DNA of 64,000 nucleotides from Saussurea involucrata (GCA_033807775.1 CM066314.1:93350929-93414928), one strand, 5' to 3'; positions 1-10,287 are shown, counted from the first letter of the stretch. Numbers and translations: made by a program. Notes: generated by a model not told the origin, from the sequence alone.

Positions 1-160
1 AAGTAAAAGGATGATTACCTTGTTTTTCCAAGCTGATCTTACATTAAATACATTGGGCCCGTGGTTAACAAGCCCACGGCCCGTTCACTAAAAGGCTCTA
101 ATTTAAACAAATACAATTCAACCCTTGAACTTTAAATCAACTATAAAACCTGCCCTAACA
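1..160 (-). repeat. 3' LTR of element A (partial)
   Basis: This matches 20394-20553 with four substitutions and ends in CCTAACA at 160, followed directly by the purine tract. About 120 bp of the LTR lie left of the window. It contains the inverted repeat CCGTGG/CCACGG around 55-80, next to an A/T-rich TATA-like stretch. Confidence 0.93.
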
Positions 161-1222
161 ATCTCCCCCTTTGATTTGAAGTTCGAGTTGAAGCTCTAGA
201 TCTCTCCAGTTGAAGACATATCTTTTGCGAAGCACGAAGTGAACCTCAAACAATCTGATGGCGCGGCGATAGTCGATGCGATCTTCAATCACTTCCAAGG
301 CATTCCGAGCAATAGTTTCATTCTGATTCGGAACATAAGAATACCTTGGATTCTTAGACTCGTGCTGAATAATCTTTCGAAAAGCATCTCTGACCTTTAG
401 GAGTGTGCCGTCGCAGAATCTTTCCACCTGACTGAAGCGCATGAATTTATTCTCCTTTTGCTCATTGAGGTAAACAATCCCGAATTCTGGTTCCAGAAGC
501 ATAGCGTTCTCGGGATACATGTTTAACTCGGGTGCTTTCAGATTCGGCTTGATCAGATTTACCTTTTTCGCCTTGTTCTCGATAGCCATTCGGAAGTCCG
601 TTAGATAGGACATCATGATGGTGCGGACCAGGTATCGACGAACAGCTTCGAGCGCCTTTATAATCTCTAGCGGTCGGATGGTTCTTGTACGTAAGTCTTT
701 CAGAATAACCAGAAAGTCGAGCGGTCGGAGGTTCTTGAAGTCAGCTTCTAAAAATTTCCATTTGTTCCCCTCTTCACATCGAACAATGAAAACTGGGTAG
801 ACGATTCTCATTATGCGTCTTGAATAGATACTGATTACCTCTGTGATCCGAAGTTTGGTTCTGACTTGGTTGACTAGAAGACACCGCTGCACTGCTAGTA
901 TATACCGGCGTTGAAATTCTGGGCTAAAGTTGTAAATACCCAGACAGAAGGTCGGCTCGACCGGGCGAAGCTTGTGAACGAACAGCTTCTTCAAAGATTC
1001 CTCCAAGTGAGGGATAAGTACCATGATCTTCTTCCAACGGATTTTTTGCTGTTGAGGAGGGGGAGGAAGATTAGAAGCTGTCGTAGGAGGAGCAGTTGTC
1101 GGAAGATCGGAAGTAGTAGACTCGAGTCTTGTTGATGATGTTCCGGGGGGTTGAGCATAGTGAACGGGGGATGTTCCATAAAATTTTTGGAGCAGGAACT
1201 GATCATAAGTTGTCGTCCTCAT
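155..1222 (-). pseudogene. ORF3 of element A, C-terminal conserved module
   Basis: This is a 355-codon open frame at the 3' end of element A. Residues about 125-290 match, by eye, the C-terminal module of ORF3 in D (38480-39154) and E (44150-44760): an F.EAD.+NL.P.DF segment, an I...DF segment, NL..P, then EPEFGIVY. The first 60 residues are Ser/Thr/Pro/Gln-rich. There is no signal peptide, membrane helix or catalytic motif that I recognise. The frame overlaps the upstream piece (1203-1703) by 20 bases and so is separated from it by a frameshift. It ends as Cys-stop on TGT TAG, the first six bases of the 3' LTR, after translating the polypurine tract. The function is unknown; 'env-like' is the conventional label for Sirevirus ORFs in this place, but nothing in the sequence shows an envelope protein. 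Confidence 0.7.
161..172 (-). other. Polypurine tract of element A
   Basis: On the minus strand this reads AAAGGGGGAGAT directly before the LTR start TGTTAG. It is the plus-strand primer site for reverse transcription. The ORF3 frame reads straight through it. Confidence 0.85.
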
Positions 1223-1703
1223 CAGTGGGGAAGACCAAATTTACCTGGAGATTTACGGCACTGGCGGCTTTTTCGTACCATGCATCTTTGTACTCCGGGT
1301 TGGCTTCACAATCTGGATCTATCATGTCCATAATCGGTATGTCTGATGAGTCAAAATCAATCAGTTCATGTGTTGAACCCTCGGGCTTTTCAACCGTCGG
1401 GTCTTCTTCATCTGATATCTCCATGTCTATTACCATGTCTGCTAAAGGCAACTTGGCTTCTGGTGCTTCTGTTGTGGCTGTCGCAGTTGGGGGTTCCTGA
1501 TGAACCACAGTTGTAGCTTCAGTCTGGATCAGGGAGGCGGTCTCGGTCAGACATTGTCTTTTCTCCCCCTCATGGTGATCAGGATCATCCGGGTCATCGT
1601 GTTTCCGCTTCAGACCCCCTGCTTGACTCTTCCAGGTATCTTCGAGTGAGCGAACTCTCTCGGACAGCGTTTTGAGCGCTAGGGTGTAGTCCTTGAGAGT
1701 CAT
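1203..1703 (-). pseudogene. ORF3 of element A, linker segment 3 (acidic, KRKHDD region)
   Basis: This is a 166-codon open piece of the ORF3 linker. It opens with a short helical stretch resembling a coiled coil (LKTLSERVRSLEDTW), then a basic/acidic KRKHDDPDDPDHHEGEK patch, then an acidic Glu/Asp-rich tail. The HEGEK peptide is encoded by a GAGGGGGAGAA purine tract (1559-1572 on the plus strand), a feature shared with the ORF3 linkers of D and E. It is separated from neighbouring pieces by a stop and a frameshift, so it is a fragment rather than a separate gene. Confidence 0.55.
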
Positions 1704-1704
1704 G

Positions 1705-2235
1705 TCAATGGCGTCTAAGCGAGTGGTAATAGATGAAGAGGGAGCAGTGACCTGTGATCAGGTCTGCTTCAGTAGAGGCGGTTGTATCTGATTCCTGGAG
1801 CAATTGGGCCAATAGCATCGTCTTCAGCGTGTCCACCGAATAGATAGGTTGCGGTTGAATCGGTGGAGGTACAAGGGCGGTTTCAGTTTCGACGAGGTGG
1901 CCTTTACCTTTGATAGCGCGCATAGCTTTGGCAATTTCAACGGCTACATGTTGCTGCATATGTTGCTCCATATGTTGGCGGACAGCCTTAAGGGTGCTGT
2001 CCAGGGACCCTGGTGACACAAAGTCTGTGTTACTAACTTCGGGACCACTTAGGTTACCCGTTGAGACATCTACCACGGGGGTAGAGCCACCTACGTTCAC
2101 AGTTGGCGTGATAATAGATGTGGTAGGATTTCCGTCCGATCCTCGTGTTCCGGCAGACGGAGACACTACAGACGTTCCGGTCGGTTCACTAAGAGCCGCG
2201 ACTTGGTGTTGTTCCGCATCAAGTGTCCTAGTCAA
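1705..2235 (-). pseudogene. ORF3 of element A, linker segment 2
   Basis: This 176-codon open piece continues the low-complexity linker of ORF3. It is rich in Ser, Thr, Val, Gly and Pro, and then has a glutamine/methionine/histidine helix (VRQHMEQHMQQHVAVEI). The corresponding D and E segments also carry a helical stretch here (around 36830-36940 and 46270-46420), consistent with an oligomerisation region; that is inference. Frame breaks lie on both sides. Confidence 0.5.
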
Positions 2236-2352
2236 AGAATCTTCAATAACAAGTTGATCCAGACTCGATGGTGCACTGAAAGAAGTCGAGACCGGGGGTT
2301 GCTGGTCTCTTGTTTCAACACTAGTACTCTCCGAGTGAGAGACCGATGGAAG

Positions 2353-2970
2353 TTATGCTATTTCCTCGTGTGAGACTGAAACATCCGTCTTTTGAGAGAT
2401 GGATGAGTGGCTGAGGGGGTCGTGCATTTTCTCCGCTGGGTCCACGGAGGCTTCTTCAATACCCCGTCCCAACAAATGAGACAGGATAGCAGATGTGGCT
2501 ACCCGGATATCGCTCGGTTCGGTTCGCTCAGGAGCCTCTTTTTCTTTACGGCTCGTTCTTTCTTGGTTCAACTTTGAACGTAGTTCTCTCCACCTCGCAT
2601 GATCTAACTCCTCTACTTGTTCTCCCTCAGATGTCCTAATAGATCCGGTTCCAGTATGAGGAGGTGAGTCAAGAGAAATTCCAACAGTGAAATCTGGGTT
2701 AGGTCCGATACCGTGAAGTATTTGTTTCAGGCGTATGGTACGGTCGGTATCGGAGTCCGTGGAGTCAGATACCACGTCTTCAACATGGTGAGGTGGGGAT
2801 GGGGGTTCAGCAACATATGGTTCGGTCGAACGATGAAGTGCGGGTCTAGATTGGGGTTGACTGGAACCGAGTCGCGATCCCGCTGCACCGCCTACACTCG
2901 CTCCCCTTCCTCTCACAACTAACACACCCCGCCCGACAGCACCTGCTTGCCGGGCCCTTCCACCTCTCAT
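2353..2970 (-). pseudogene. ORF3 of element A, linker segment 1 (Arg/Gly-rich start)
   Basis: This 205-codon open piece starts with an Arg/Gly/Ala/Val-rich stretch, then Ser/Pro/Glu-rich sequence and a charged helix (ARWRELRSKLNQERTSRKEKE). I recognise no enzyme family. It lies between the N-terminal module (3004-3975) and the rest of the linker, in the same order as in D. It is probably part of one original ORF3. Confidence 0.5.
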
Positions 2971-3003
2971 CCACGGACCCTCACGTTCCTCGGGTCTATC
3001 TCC

Positions 3004-3975
3004 CTAGGCAGGTTCCTCCGGCTCTGGCGGGACCATGGGATTACCTAACTCTCCCCTATAAGCAACTACCCCTGGTGCATTGGGATCAACGATGGCTAAT
3101 AGAGCTTCAGGGATGGGCATGGCTACCGCATTGGATGGGTTGCGGATAACCATGAACTGAAGATGGCGGATAAAGCATACCGGATGTGCAGCACGTCTGG
3201 GTATCGCTGAATTAGCGTCCATGTGTTGACGCACTGCTAACGACAGGAAACGCGGGTACGGGAGGAACTTCTTCTATTTCGTTCCTCCGATGTGTCGGAT
3301 GGCGGTAACAAGTTCACGCCAGATGATCATGGCGAAGTCGACATGGCGGTTGTAGCAGACGGCGTGAACTAGGCATAGAAAATCACCGGTGCACTGATCT
3401 ATACCTTTCCATCAAGAGGATAGACACCTGTTCAGAATCGTAAACAAGGTGTACCAGATGGGGACTAGGTATTTCCGGTTGAACGCTGAAGGTCTGGGAA
3501 GATCATGGTTGTAGCCGAGCGCGCGGATTTGTGCGCATAGTGTGTCATCATTCACGGTAGGATCGTACCGTTCATGACCTGCGGCGTCGGCAGCCGGAAG
3601 CGAAAGGAGGCGGCGAAACGAATCAGGCGTCAGGGTGAACGGCTGGTTGTCTATCATTCCCGTTATCGTCTGTGAAGTACCGGCCATGCGGACCTGTGCC
3701 GTGAACCACACTTGAAGAACGTAGATCAACGGGACGTCGGTAGTGCGGTTGAAGGCCTCACGAATAGGATGGCACATGAGGATATCCAGTATAACCTGGT
3801 GGTTAGGGTTGGGTCTGAAGAGCGCCGGGTCCACGTAGTGATTGTTGGCCTCCATCTCGGTGCCATGGTTAGGGTCAACAAAAGGCAGCATCTGCGTCGT
3901 CGTTTTTGATTTCCTCTTCTTAAGGTATCTGCTCTTTCGGAGGGTGTTGTGGATTTTGTTGGTCCGCCATTGCAA
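3004..3975 (-). pseudogene. ORF3 of element A, N-terminal conserved module, broken
   Basis: The likely start is ATG at 3970 (peptide MADQQNPQHPP). That frame is soon lost, and the homologous frame then runs to a stop at 3412. It contains the block LGYN, a short gap, F.R..L.P.W.TLF.ILNRCL, which is the same block seen in D (35190-35310) and G (63210-63320). After 3412 homology to the D module (PLDYAT-like, here VDFAT) continues through two in-frame stops to an 76-codon piece at 3004-3234. The gene is therefore a degenerate copy. The module's function is unknown to me; similar plant proteins are usually annotated only as retrotransposon-related. Confidence 0.65.
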
Positions 3976-3977
3976 TA

Positions 3978-4036
3978 TCTGTAAAGGAACAACTCAGTTA
4001 GTTAATGAGACGGATGAACAAGTGTCGGCGCGTACC
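3978..4036 (-). promoter_or_regulatory. Predicted 3' splice site and branch point just upstream of ORF3 (A)
   Basis: On the minus strand the 3' splice site reads TTCCTTTACAG, with AG eight bases before the ATG at 3970 and a plant-like branch sequence CTAACTGA about 20 bases before the AG. A GTACGC donor-like site lies only 57 bases upstream, short for a plant intron. The site could therefore instead serve a long intron from the leader donors at 19700-19735. This is inference from consensus only. Confidence 0.4.
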
Positions 4037-4079
4037 TTTGCAGTGATAGGCTCAATCTGAGACAGATCGAGGACTGGTA

Positions 4080-5010
4080 GTGACAAAACTGGTAATGAAA
4101 TGGACACGATAAGGGTATCCGGATAAGGTTGGGAATGCCAAAGTGTCCGGATGCACAGGTGTCCGGATACAGGATAGGGAATAGAGTTTCCGGACAACCC
4201 ATGTAATCCGGACAAAAGTGTCCGGAAAACGTGAATGTCCGGACGGGAAGAAAGTTCCCGGATAAAACGAGGATACCGGACAAGGGTTAACCTGTTGCGA
4301 AATATATCCGGATAATATTAGAGTCCGGACACCAAAGTTCCCGGTAGTTGAACTTACCAGAAACCCTAAGGTTTCCGGACAACTAGGTTTCCGGTTGAAT
4401 TGAGTGTCTGTGGAATCCGGACAAAGTAACATTGAATAAGGGTGTGTCCGGATAGATAATCATAATTAAGAATGTTCCCGGATACGACGGATGTATCCGG
4501 AAGACCTTCAAAATCATTCAACGAACTAACTGGAGTTCCAATCAGGTGTAAAAGAGATACCCAAGGTCTGTGTGAGTATCTAAGCACTGTAAGTTGACTA
4601 AACATTCGATATTGTGGCTTTCTAAGCACATAATCGAAGAAACCTATAGGGGGTTTTCGGGTACAGTGGAATCGATCAACTGAGGGATCGATTTGTGGTC
4701 GAAAGTGTGTGATACTCGAGTAAAGATAAATAGCATTGATATTTGAGGCAAGTACCTGAGTTTGGGACTGAAAAACACCGTGAATCTTCGACTTTACGAG
4801 AGACCGAGCGAGAGAGAAAAACACGTCGAGGGGTTTAGGGTTTTAGGGCGATTTTCTGGATAATGAAAAAGGAAGGAGTCCGGGTGGCATATATAACCAG
4901 GTGGTGTCCGGGTTCTTAGCCGACCCGGATTCATACCCGGTCCGGATACTGTCCGGAAACCATGGGGTTTCCGGATACTGTCCGGATAACGTCAAAACGG
5001 TCCTTTTCCG
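4080..5010. repeat. TCCGGA-rich non-coding array in the pol-ORF3 spacer of A
   Basis: The self-complementary word TCCGGA, usually extended to TCCGGATA or TCCGGACA, occurs about 13 times between 4100 and 4510 and again about four times between 4930 and 4995, with CCCGGATA and ACCGGAC variants between. There is no convincing coding frame; short ORFs here repeat the word. The same word fills the leader of A (19480-19860). Maize Sireviruses Opie and Ji carry CCGGAC palindromes in their LTRs, so this may be a lineage trait. Confidence 0.75.
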
Positions 5011-5049
5011 TGGGATTTTGCAAGAATCTGAACTGGAAGAGGACTTTCT

Positions 5050-5268
5050 CTCGCTCCCCCTCAAACGGAGCATGGGGATTTATCGCTCCCCCTCGGATAG
5101 TGCAGTAGATTGTAGTGGAGGAGTCCGACACCCAAAAAAACTTTTAGACTTTTAAAGAAAAACTTGTGTCGCTCCCCCTCGGATGATGACTATAACACAC
5201 ACGCAGGAGTGCCCACACACACAAAACTTTGGACATTTAAGAGAAAACTGTGTGTGACGCTCCCCCAC
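5050..5268 (-). repeat. Four internal polypurine-tract copies (A)
   Basis: CGCTCCCCCTC (plus strand) occurs at about 5052, 5084, 5170 and, as GCTCCCCCAC, 5259. On the element strand these read GAGGGGGAGCG, close to the true 3' polypurine tract at 161-172. They sit just downstream of pol. Extra purine tracts are known for Sireviruses and could prime additional plus-strand DNA. Confidence 0.65.
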
Positions 5269-5487
5269 AAAGGATGAGGAAACTTTCCTGATACAAGAAC
5301 ATATGGTGAAAGCACAGAGATAATGAAGTGAAAAACAGACGACAGTATGAAATAATAGAAACGCACGAAGAAAGAAAGAAAATAAACGAAATCTACCTAA
5401 TAAATACAGAGACTAACATCTAACTGTGTAACCGAGACAAGTAGAATATAGGTGCGAGGAAGTGTATACTCATGAGGAGTAGAAAGT
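5269..5487. other. Spacer of A left of the Gypsy H insertion, nothing recognised
   Basis: This is A/G-rich, non-coding sequence between the last internal purine tract and the left LTR of H. The five bases before H are AAAGT; no matching duplication is found at the damaged right end of H. Confidence 0.5.
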
Positions 5488-6473
5488 TGTTAATGCCAAA
5501 AATCGCACCAAAGGGACAACTTAAGGTCGATGTGGACTTAATCAACTAAAGAAAGGATCTTTCGACGAGACGTGCGACAAAGACGAAAATGTAAATGAGA
5601 CAAGGGATTTGATGATGCAGGAAAAACCTCAATCGAGGAAAAAACCTGCGGACGACAAGGGATGTCATCGCTGCACTATGGTCATCAATCAGGGGCGACG
5701 TCCTTGGTACTGGCGTCGGTTGTACGATGATTACATTACAAATGAAGGAAATACTTCGAAATGTAAAGTACAAGTGTTTAAATGTGAAAACAAGTGTTTA
5801 TCGTGTGTGAATACAAAGTGTGAACTATCTGTCGAAGGCTGATGTCGTGCGTCGAGACTGATACTTGAGCTTTTCCTTCGAGTGTTCTTGAGTTCGATGT
5901 AGGATTCTGGCTTTCAGTACTCAATCTCCAGAGTTTGAATGTTCTTTGCTATGAGTTTGGATGATTTTCTCTGCTGTATGATGATGTTCGCTGAAGTGTA
6001 TTGGATGTTAATCGATGTCCCTTGAAATGATGCTTTAGCTTGTCTTTTATAGTCTCCGCGTCATTAATTAACCCCATTAATGATTCAATCAACGGCTACA
6101 ACGGTTGGAAACGGTCGCCTGAGTGATTATCCATGATGATCTTCGTCCGTTACAGCTATCGATCGTTGATGGTTGCGTCGGTTATATCCATTGCTCTTTA
6201 ATGACTTTGACTCCTGCATTAAACACTTAACAAACGTAACAGTCAAGGTTAACGTTAGTTCGGTCGAAGGTACAATGATCTTACGCGATGGTCGTACAGG
6301 ATGGACGATACTATGGTCGAGCGTCATGGAGGACGTACGACTTACCTTTTACGGGCGACGGCGGATGTTTTATGGGTTCTTATCGAGACCTTATCTTAAT
6401 ACAAGATTTGGATTATGACGTGCATCCTACCTGTTCTTGTCGTGGTCGTACGACGTGATTTTTTGCCCAAACA
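5488..6473 (-). repeat. 3' LTR of H (986 bp)
   Basis: It begins TGTTAATGCC and ends GCCCAAACA on the plus strand, and is followed by the purine tract. It carries many GTCGT/ACGAC words, including the perfect 10-base palindrome GTCGTACGAC at 6445-6454. Compared with the other LTR it has about 74 extra bases at roughly 5798-5870. Short open frames inside it are not credible genes. Confidence 0.9.
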
Positions 6474-6486
6474 GTTTGCCCCTAAA
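6474..6486 (-). other. Polypurine tract of H
   Basis: The minus strand reads TTTTAGGGGCAAAC directly before the LTR start TGTTTGGG. It is weaker than the Copia purine tracts of this window but correctly placed. Confidence 0.6.
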
Positions 6487-6878
6487 ATTTGAAAATTGAA
6501 TGTCAAATTTAAGTTTTAAATTTTGTCAGAAAAAATATGACAAGTGATGAAAATTACCTTGGTTACCTTGGAACTAGGCTGGTCTGCTCTTAACCGAACG
6601 AGAAGTCAAAAGGAGAATGAGGTCGTGACATCATGCTGACGTACGATGATGCTTACCAGCTGTCGATGCCAGGTGTCGGTGATTTACTAGGGTCATATGG
6701 AAGTCGGGGATGCGTGTCGATCTTTTGAAGGGTTCGACCTGTCACGATTTCCTGCATAAATAGAGACCAAAATGGATTGTTTTCTTCAATCTTTGGAAAA
6801 GTCATCTTTTCCAGAATCTCGACTTTTTCCAAATCTTTAGTGACTGATGATCTACCGTGGCCTGTGATACCCGAATCG

Positions 6879-7445
6879 ATGACGATGTTAGTTGCGATAG
6901 ACGCGATGTTCGTGGATTCTGCGCATCTGGCGATGATGTTTTCTGCTACCACGTCGACCCTTTCGTTAGCCGGCAGGGGTGAGGGTGTAAAGACGGGAGA
7001 GAATGATGGGGATTTTATGGAGATCAACTTTGCGTTGTCTTCATCCCTCTTGACTGACTATGTCCTCGTCAGGACGAAGTCGCTCCCGCTTCTGGGGAAA
7101 TATCAGCTCTTATATTTCAAGGAGCATTTTCCAGGGATCTCTATCGAAGAGACTAGACCGTGTTTGGTCGTACTTGCGTCTTTCGTAAGTTTTTCTTTCG
7201 AAACTTGTGTTTACCGACGTTTATTCTTTCGATGAGCGTTTTGCTAATACATCCTTTTTGTAATTATGCAGATGTTTCTGTTTTCCTTCACCAAACACGT
7301 GAGGAAACTGGGGGTATTGGAGTGGAGGTCGATTGTCGAAGAGGAGATATTCCTTCCTCCAACCTTAACATTAATCTTAAGAGCCACATTCTCGGAATGC
7401 CATGGCGCGAAGGGTTGGGAGAAGACTCCGGTTATACTCGTTTGA
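6879..7445 (+). CDS. Predicted two-exon antisense gene in the 3' region of Gypsy H
   Basis: Exon 1 runs from ATG 6879 to 7184 (102 codons). The donor GTAAGT at 7185 and the acceptor TTGTAATTATGCAG ending at 7271 bound an 87-base, T-rich intron. Exon 2 (7272-7445) continues in phase for 57 codons and a TGA stop. The frame of exon 1 is open upstream to 6729. A TATA-like CATAAATAG lies at 6755-6763, closer to the open frame than to the ATG. The product (about 159 residues) has no domain I recognise; exon 2 begins with an aromatic/basic stretch (MFLFSFTKHVRKLG). It lies opposite to pol. Extra antisense ORFs between pol and 3' LTR are known from Tat-branch elements such as Grande and Retand, which supports it being real. 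A 124-codon minus-strand frame overlaps (6653-7027) and is the weaker candidate. Confidence 0.5.
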
Positions 7446-8065
7446 TCCTTGCATCAGTTCTTCAGGATTGTCATGATTCCGAAGGATGGGTTTTCTTTGG
7501 GCAGAATTTACGATTACCATGTTTCCTTATATCTTAGGGTAGTTTTTTTTCTGGGTTTATGAATTAGGCTTTTCATGCTTGACCGTTGGTGGTCGGGTCG
7601 TTGGTATGCAACAGCTTTTGACTTTGTATTCACTTGTCCGACTATTGGTCGTTCATATGTAATCGTTCAATGAAGTTCCTTCTTTTGCTGAACCTGTGTT
7701 TTTAATTACATATGTCATGGATAAATGTAATACTGATCATAACAGTATGAAATAAACGGAGGATCGTGCGACTTAGGCTTTTATTGCAATATAACGGTTG
7801 AAATATATATCATCGATGTGTTAGAACATACAAAGTATTTCTAAGTTCCAGAAACTTAGATCGAGGGACCGTTTATACATTACGTATGACTGTATCGTAT
7901 CATGAAACTTTAGAATATATGCCCATGTGATCAAACAATCGAGTCATTCACTTGGATACCCATGTCGTGCGTTCCTGCGATAAAGTTCGTTAGAGGTCGT
8001 GGTTTTTCCAACGATTTTGTGATGCTTACCGTCGTGCTGAAAACTTTGTACGATAGGAAGGCGAT
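7446..8065. other. 3' non-coding region of H
   Basis: This A/T-rich stretch lies between the antisense ORF and the end of integrase. I see no gene in it. Confidence 0.5.
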
Positions 8066-8911
8066 TTAAAAGAAATATTTTTTCAAGTGCGTCGCATTCC
8101 AACTTCGTGGGATTTCCTGATTGTCGAGGGTTCGAAGTCGATAGGCTCCTTTACCAACGACTTCGTAGATACGATAGGGACCTTCCCACTTGGTAGAAAG
8201 TTTACCTACGTTGAGCTCCTGGGTATTCGAGAATACTCGACGGAGGACGTAATCGCCTTATCGAAAGATTTTAACTTTTATGTACTTATTGAAATGTCGC
8301 TCGACTGCCTGCTTCTGTGACGCCATTCTGATCAAGGCCGATTCTCTGAGCTCTTCAAGGGCGTCGAGGTCATATCTTAAATCAACCACGTTCTGGTTGA
8401 CGGATGTGTGCCTCGAAGTTGGGAGATGAACCTCGATCGGTAGGACGGCTTCGCAATTATAGACGAGAGAGAAGGGGGTTTGCCCAGTGGACGTGCGTGG
8501 CGTCGTGCGATTTGCCCATAGGACCGAAGGGAGTTCTTCAACCCACCTTACTTTTGCGGCTTTTAATCGTTTCTTGATCGAAGCTATAATAGTCTTATTG
8601 CTTGACTTATCAAGTCCATTAGCTTGGGGATATCTGGGAGTCGAGGTTGTAAATTTGATATTCCTGTCATCGCAGAACTGTTGTGTCCTGTCGCTTATGA
8701 ATTGGGAACCATTGTCGCAGACAATTTCGGATGGAATTCCAAACCTGCATATGATGTTATTCTGAATAAAGGAGATAACTTCTTTATCCCTAATTTGGGA
8801 GAATGCAACTGCTTCGACCCATTTAGAAAAGTAATCCGTGAGCATGAGGAGGAACACTTTTTCCCCAGGAGCAGGTGGTAGTTTGCCGACAATATCCATT
8901 CCCCACCTCAT
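8066..8911 (-). pseudogene. Gypsy H integrase, inactive
   Basis: The catalytic core is read from the minus strand: the first Asp in MDIVGKLP, the second in VCDNGSQF, then PQANGLDKSSNKT where family members carry Glu at the position now occupied by Lys. The C-terminal domain (GDYVLRR, KWEGPYRI, HLKKYF) continues in the same frame after a TAA at 8258-8260 and ends at 8066. It would insert the DNA copy into the genome, but with a lost catalytic Glu and a premature stop it should be dead. A frame change near 8911 separates it from the zinc-finger region and RNase H. Confidence 0.8.
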
Positions 8912-9952
8912 GAAAGGTCATGGGACAAGCGTTGAGTGCAAAGGCTCCGAGGGTTTATGAGACATACCTGAGTGTCGTTGACAGGGGTCACAATTTTGGA
9001 CGTACTTGACAGCGTCTTGTCATAGTATCGGCCAAAAATACCCTTGTCGGGAGACATGATTAGCCAAGCTACGACCTCCTGAGTGATTACCACATTCACC
9101 GTCGTGCATCTCTTGGAGGATTTTCTGGGCTTCATTCTTGCTGATGACGCACCTTAAATTTAAGCCCGTCGATGATCGCCGATAAAGCTTATTTTCGATT
9201 ATGACGTACTTAGATGCTTTGAATCTAATTTTTCGAGCCTCCATTTTGTCTTCGGGGAGTTGGTCGTGCACGAGGAAATTTCGAATATCGTGTGACCAAT
9301 CATCTTCTTCGTCTTCGATCTGGATGACGTCTGTGTTTCCAATGGACGGCGTTGCCAGGTGAAACATAGGAATAACATCAAATATTGGTTCAACTAAAGC
9401 TGATCCAAGGTTCGCCAATGCGTCGGCTTGAGTGTTCTGGTCTCGCGGAATCTGTTCAATAGAAAAAGATTTAAATTTTTTGGTAATTTCCTTTGCCACG
9501 CTTAGATATGCTGTAATTTTTGAATCCTTGGCTGCGAGTTCTCCATTGATTTGATTTACTACCAGCAGGGAATCGCTCTTGACATGCAGTGCGGTTGCCC
9601 CCGAGTTGTGGGCCATATTCATTCCCACGATCAAGGCTTCATATTCGGCTTCGTTGTTGGTGGCCTTGAAGTCGCATCGGACAGAGTATACCATCTTACC
9701 CTCCTGTGGCGACTTTAAGACGACACCCAGTCCAGAGCCTCTAATGTTGGATGATCCGTCGACATGTAGGATCCAAGGCACGTCGTCGTGAGTCGCCACA
9801 GTGGACACTTCGAGCTCTGCTTCTTTTTCCAACACAGGGCTGAAATCGGCGATAAAGTCTGCCAAGGCTTGTGATTTGATCGCGGTCCTGGGTTTGAAAT
9901 CAATGTCGTAACTGCTGAGATATATGCTCCACTTTGCTAAGCGACCTGTCAA
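8912..9952 (-). pseudogene. Gypsy H archaeal-type second RNase H and integrase zinc-finger region
   Basis: The frame opens with RNase H1 end sequence (LTGRLAKW, ALADFIADF), then a second RNase H: WILHVDGSS (first Asp), NNEAEYEAL (Glu), SDSLLVV (Asp), QIPRDQNTQADALA (Asp). All four acidic positions are visible. It continues to the integrase N-terminus (HDGECGNHSGGRSLA, then a frameshift before the Cys pair). This duplicated RNase H defines the Tat/Ogre lineage and may take over RNA removal during reverse transcription. Confidence 0.82.
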
Positions 9953-10287
9953 CTCAGGTTTCCTAAGAACAGACTTAAGAGGAAAGTTAGTTACGACAGT
10001 AATAGGATGTGATTCGAAGTAGTGTCATAATTTTTTAGCAGCTGTGACTAGCGACAAAAGCAGCTTTTCCATGGAAGAATACCTGGTTTCTGCGTCCAAG
10101 AGAGATTTACTACGTAGTAGATTGGTAATTGTTGTTTTTCGTCCTCTCGTGTGAGTACGGCGCTTACCGCATTTGGACTGACAGCTAAAGACAATTGTAA
10201 GACCTCATGATCGTGAGGTTTCGACAACAGAGGAGGCGATGCCATATACTCTTTGAGTTTTTGCAATGCTTGCTCATGATCGTTGGT
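9953..10287 (-). pseudogene. Gypsy H first RNase H region, frameshifted
   Basis: The 72-codon open piece at 10048-10266 contains MASPPLLSKP and LAVSPNAVSAVL, the start of the RT-connected RNase H domain. It then leaves frame; the correct frame (LLDAETRYS-like, MEKLLL) continues to a stop near 10030. At least one frameshift and one nonsense codon make it non-functional. Confidence 0.65.

Noticed and set aside
911..1500. Plus-strand open frames opposite ORF3 of A
   Set aside because: They mirror the minus-strand ORF3 and show no conserved motifs or gene signals of their own.
4002..5155. Several overlapping short ORFs in the TCCGGA region
   Set aside because: Their residues merely translate the repeated word in different frames (Ser-Gly, Pro-Asp and Pro-Glu patterns); no start context or homology.
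6653..7027. 124-codon minus-strand frame in the 3' region of H
   Set aside because: It overlaps the antisense ORF, has no motif and is separated from pol; I judge the spliced plus-strand gene more likely, without being sure.
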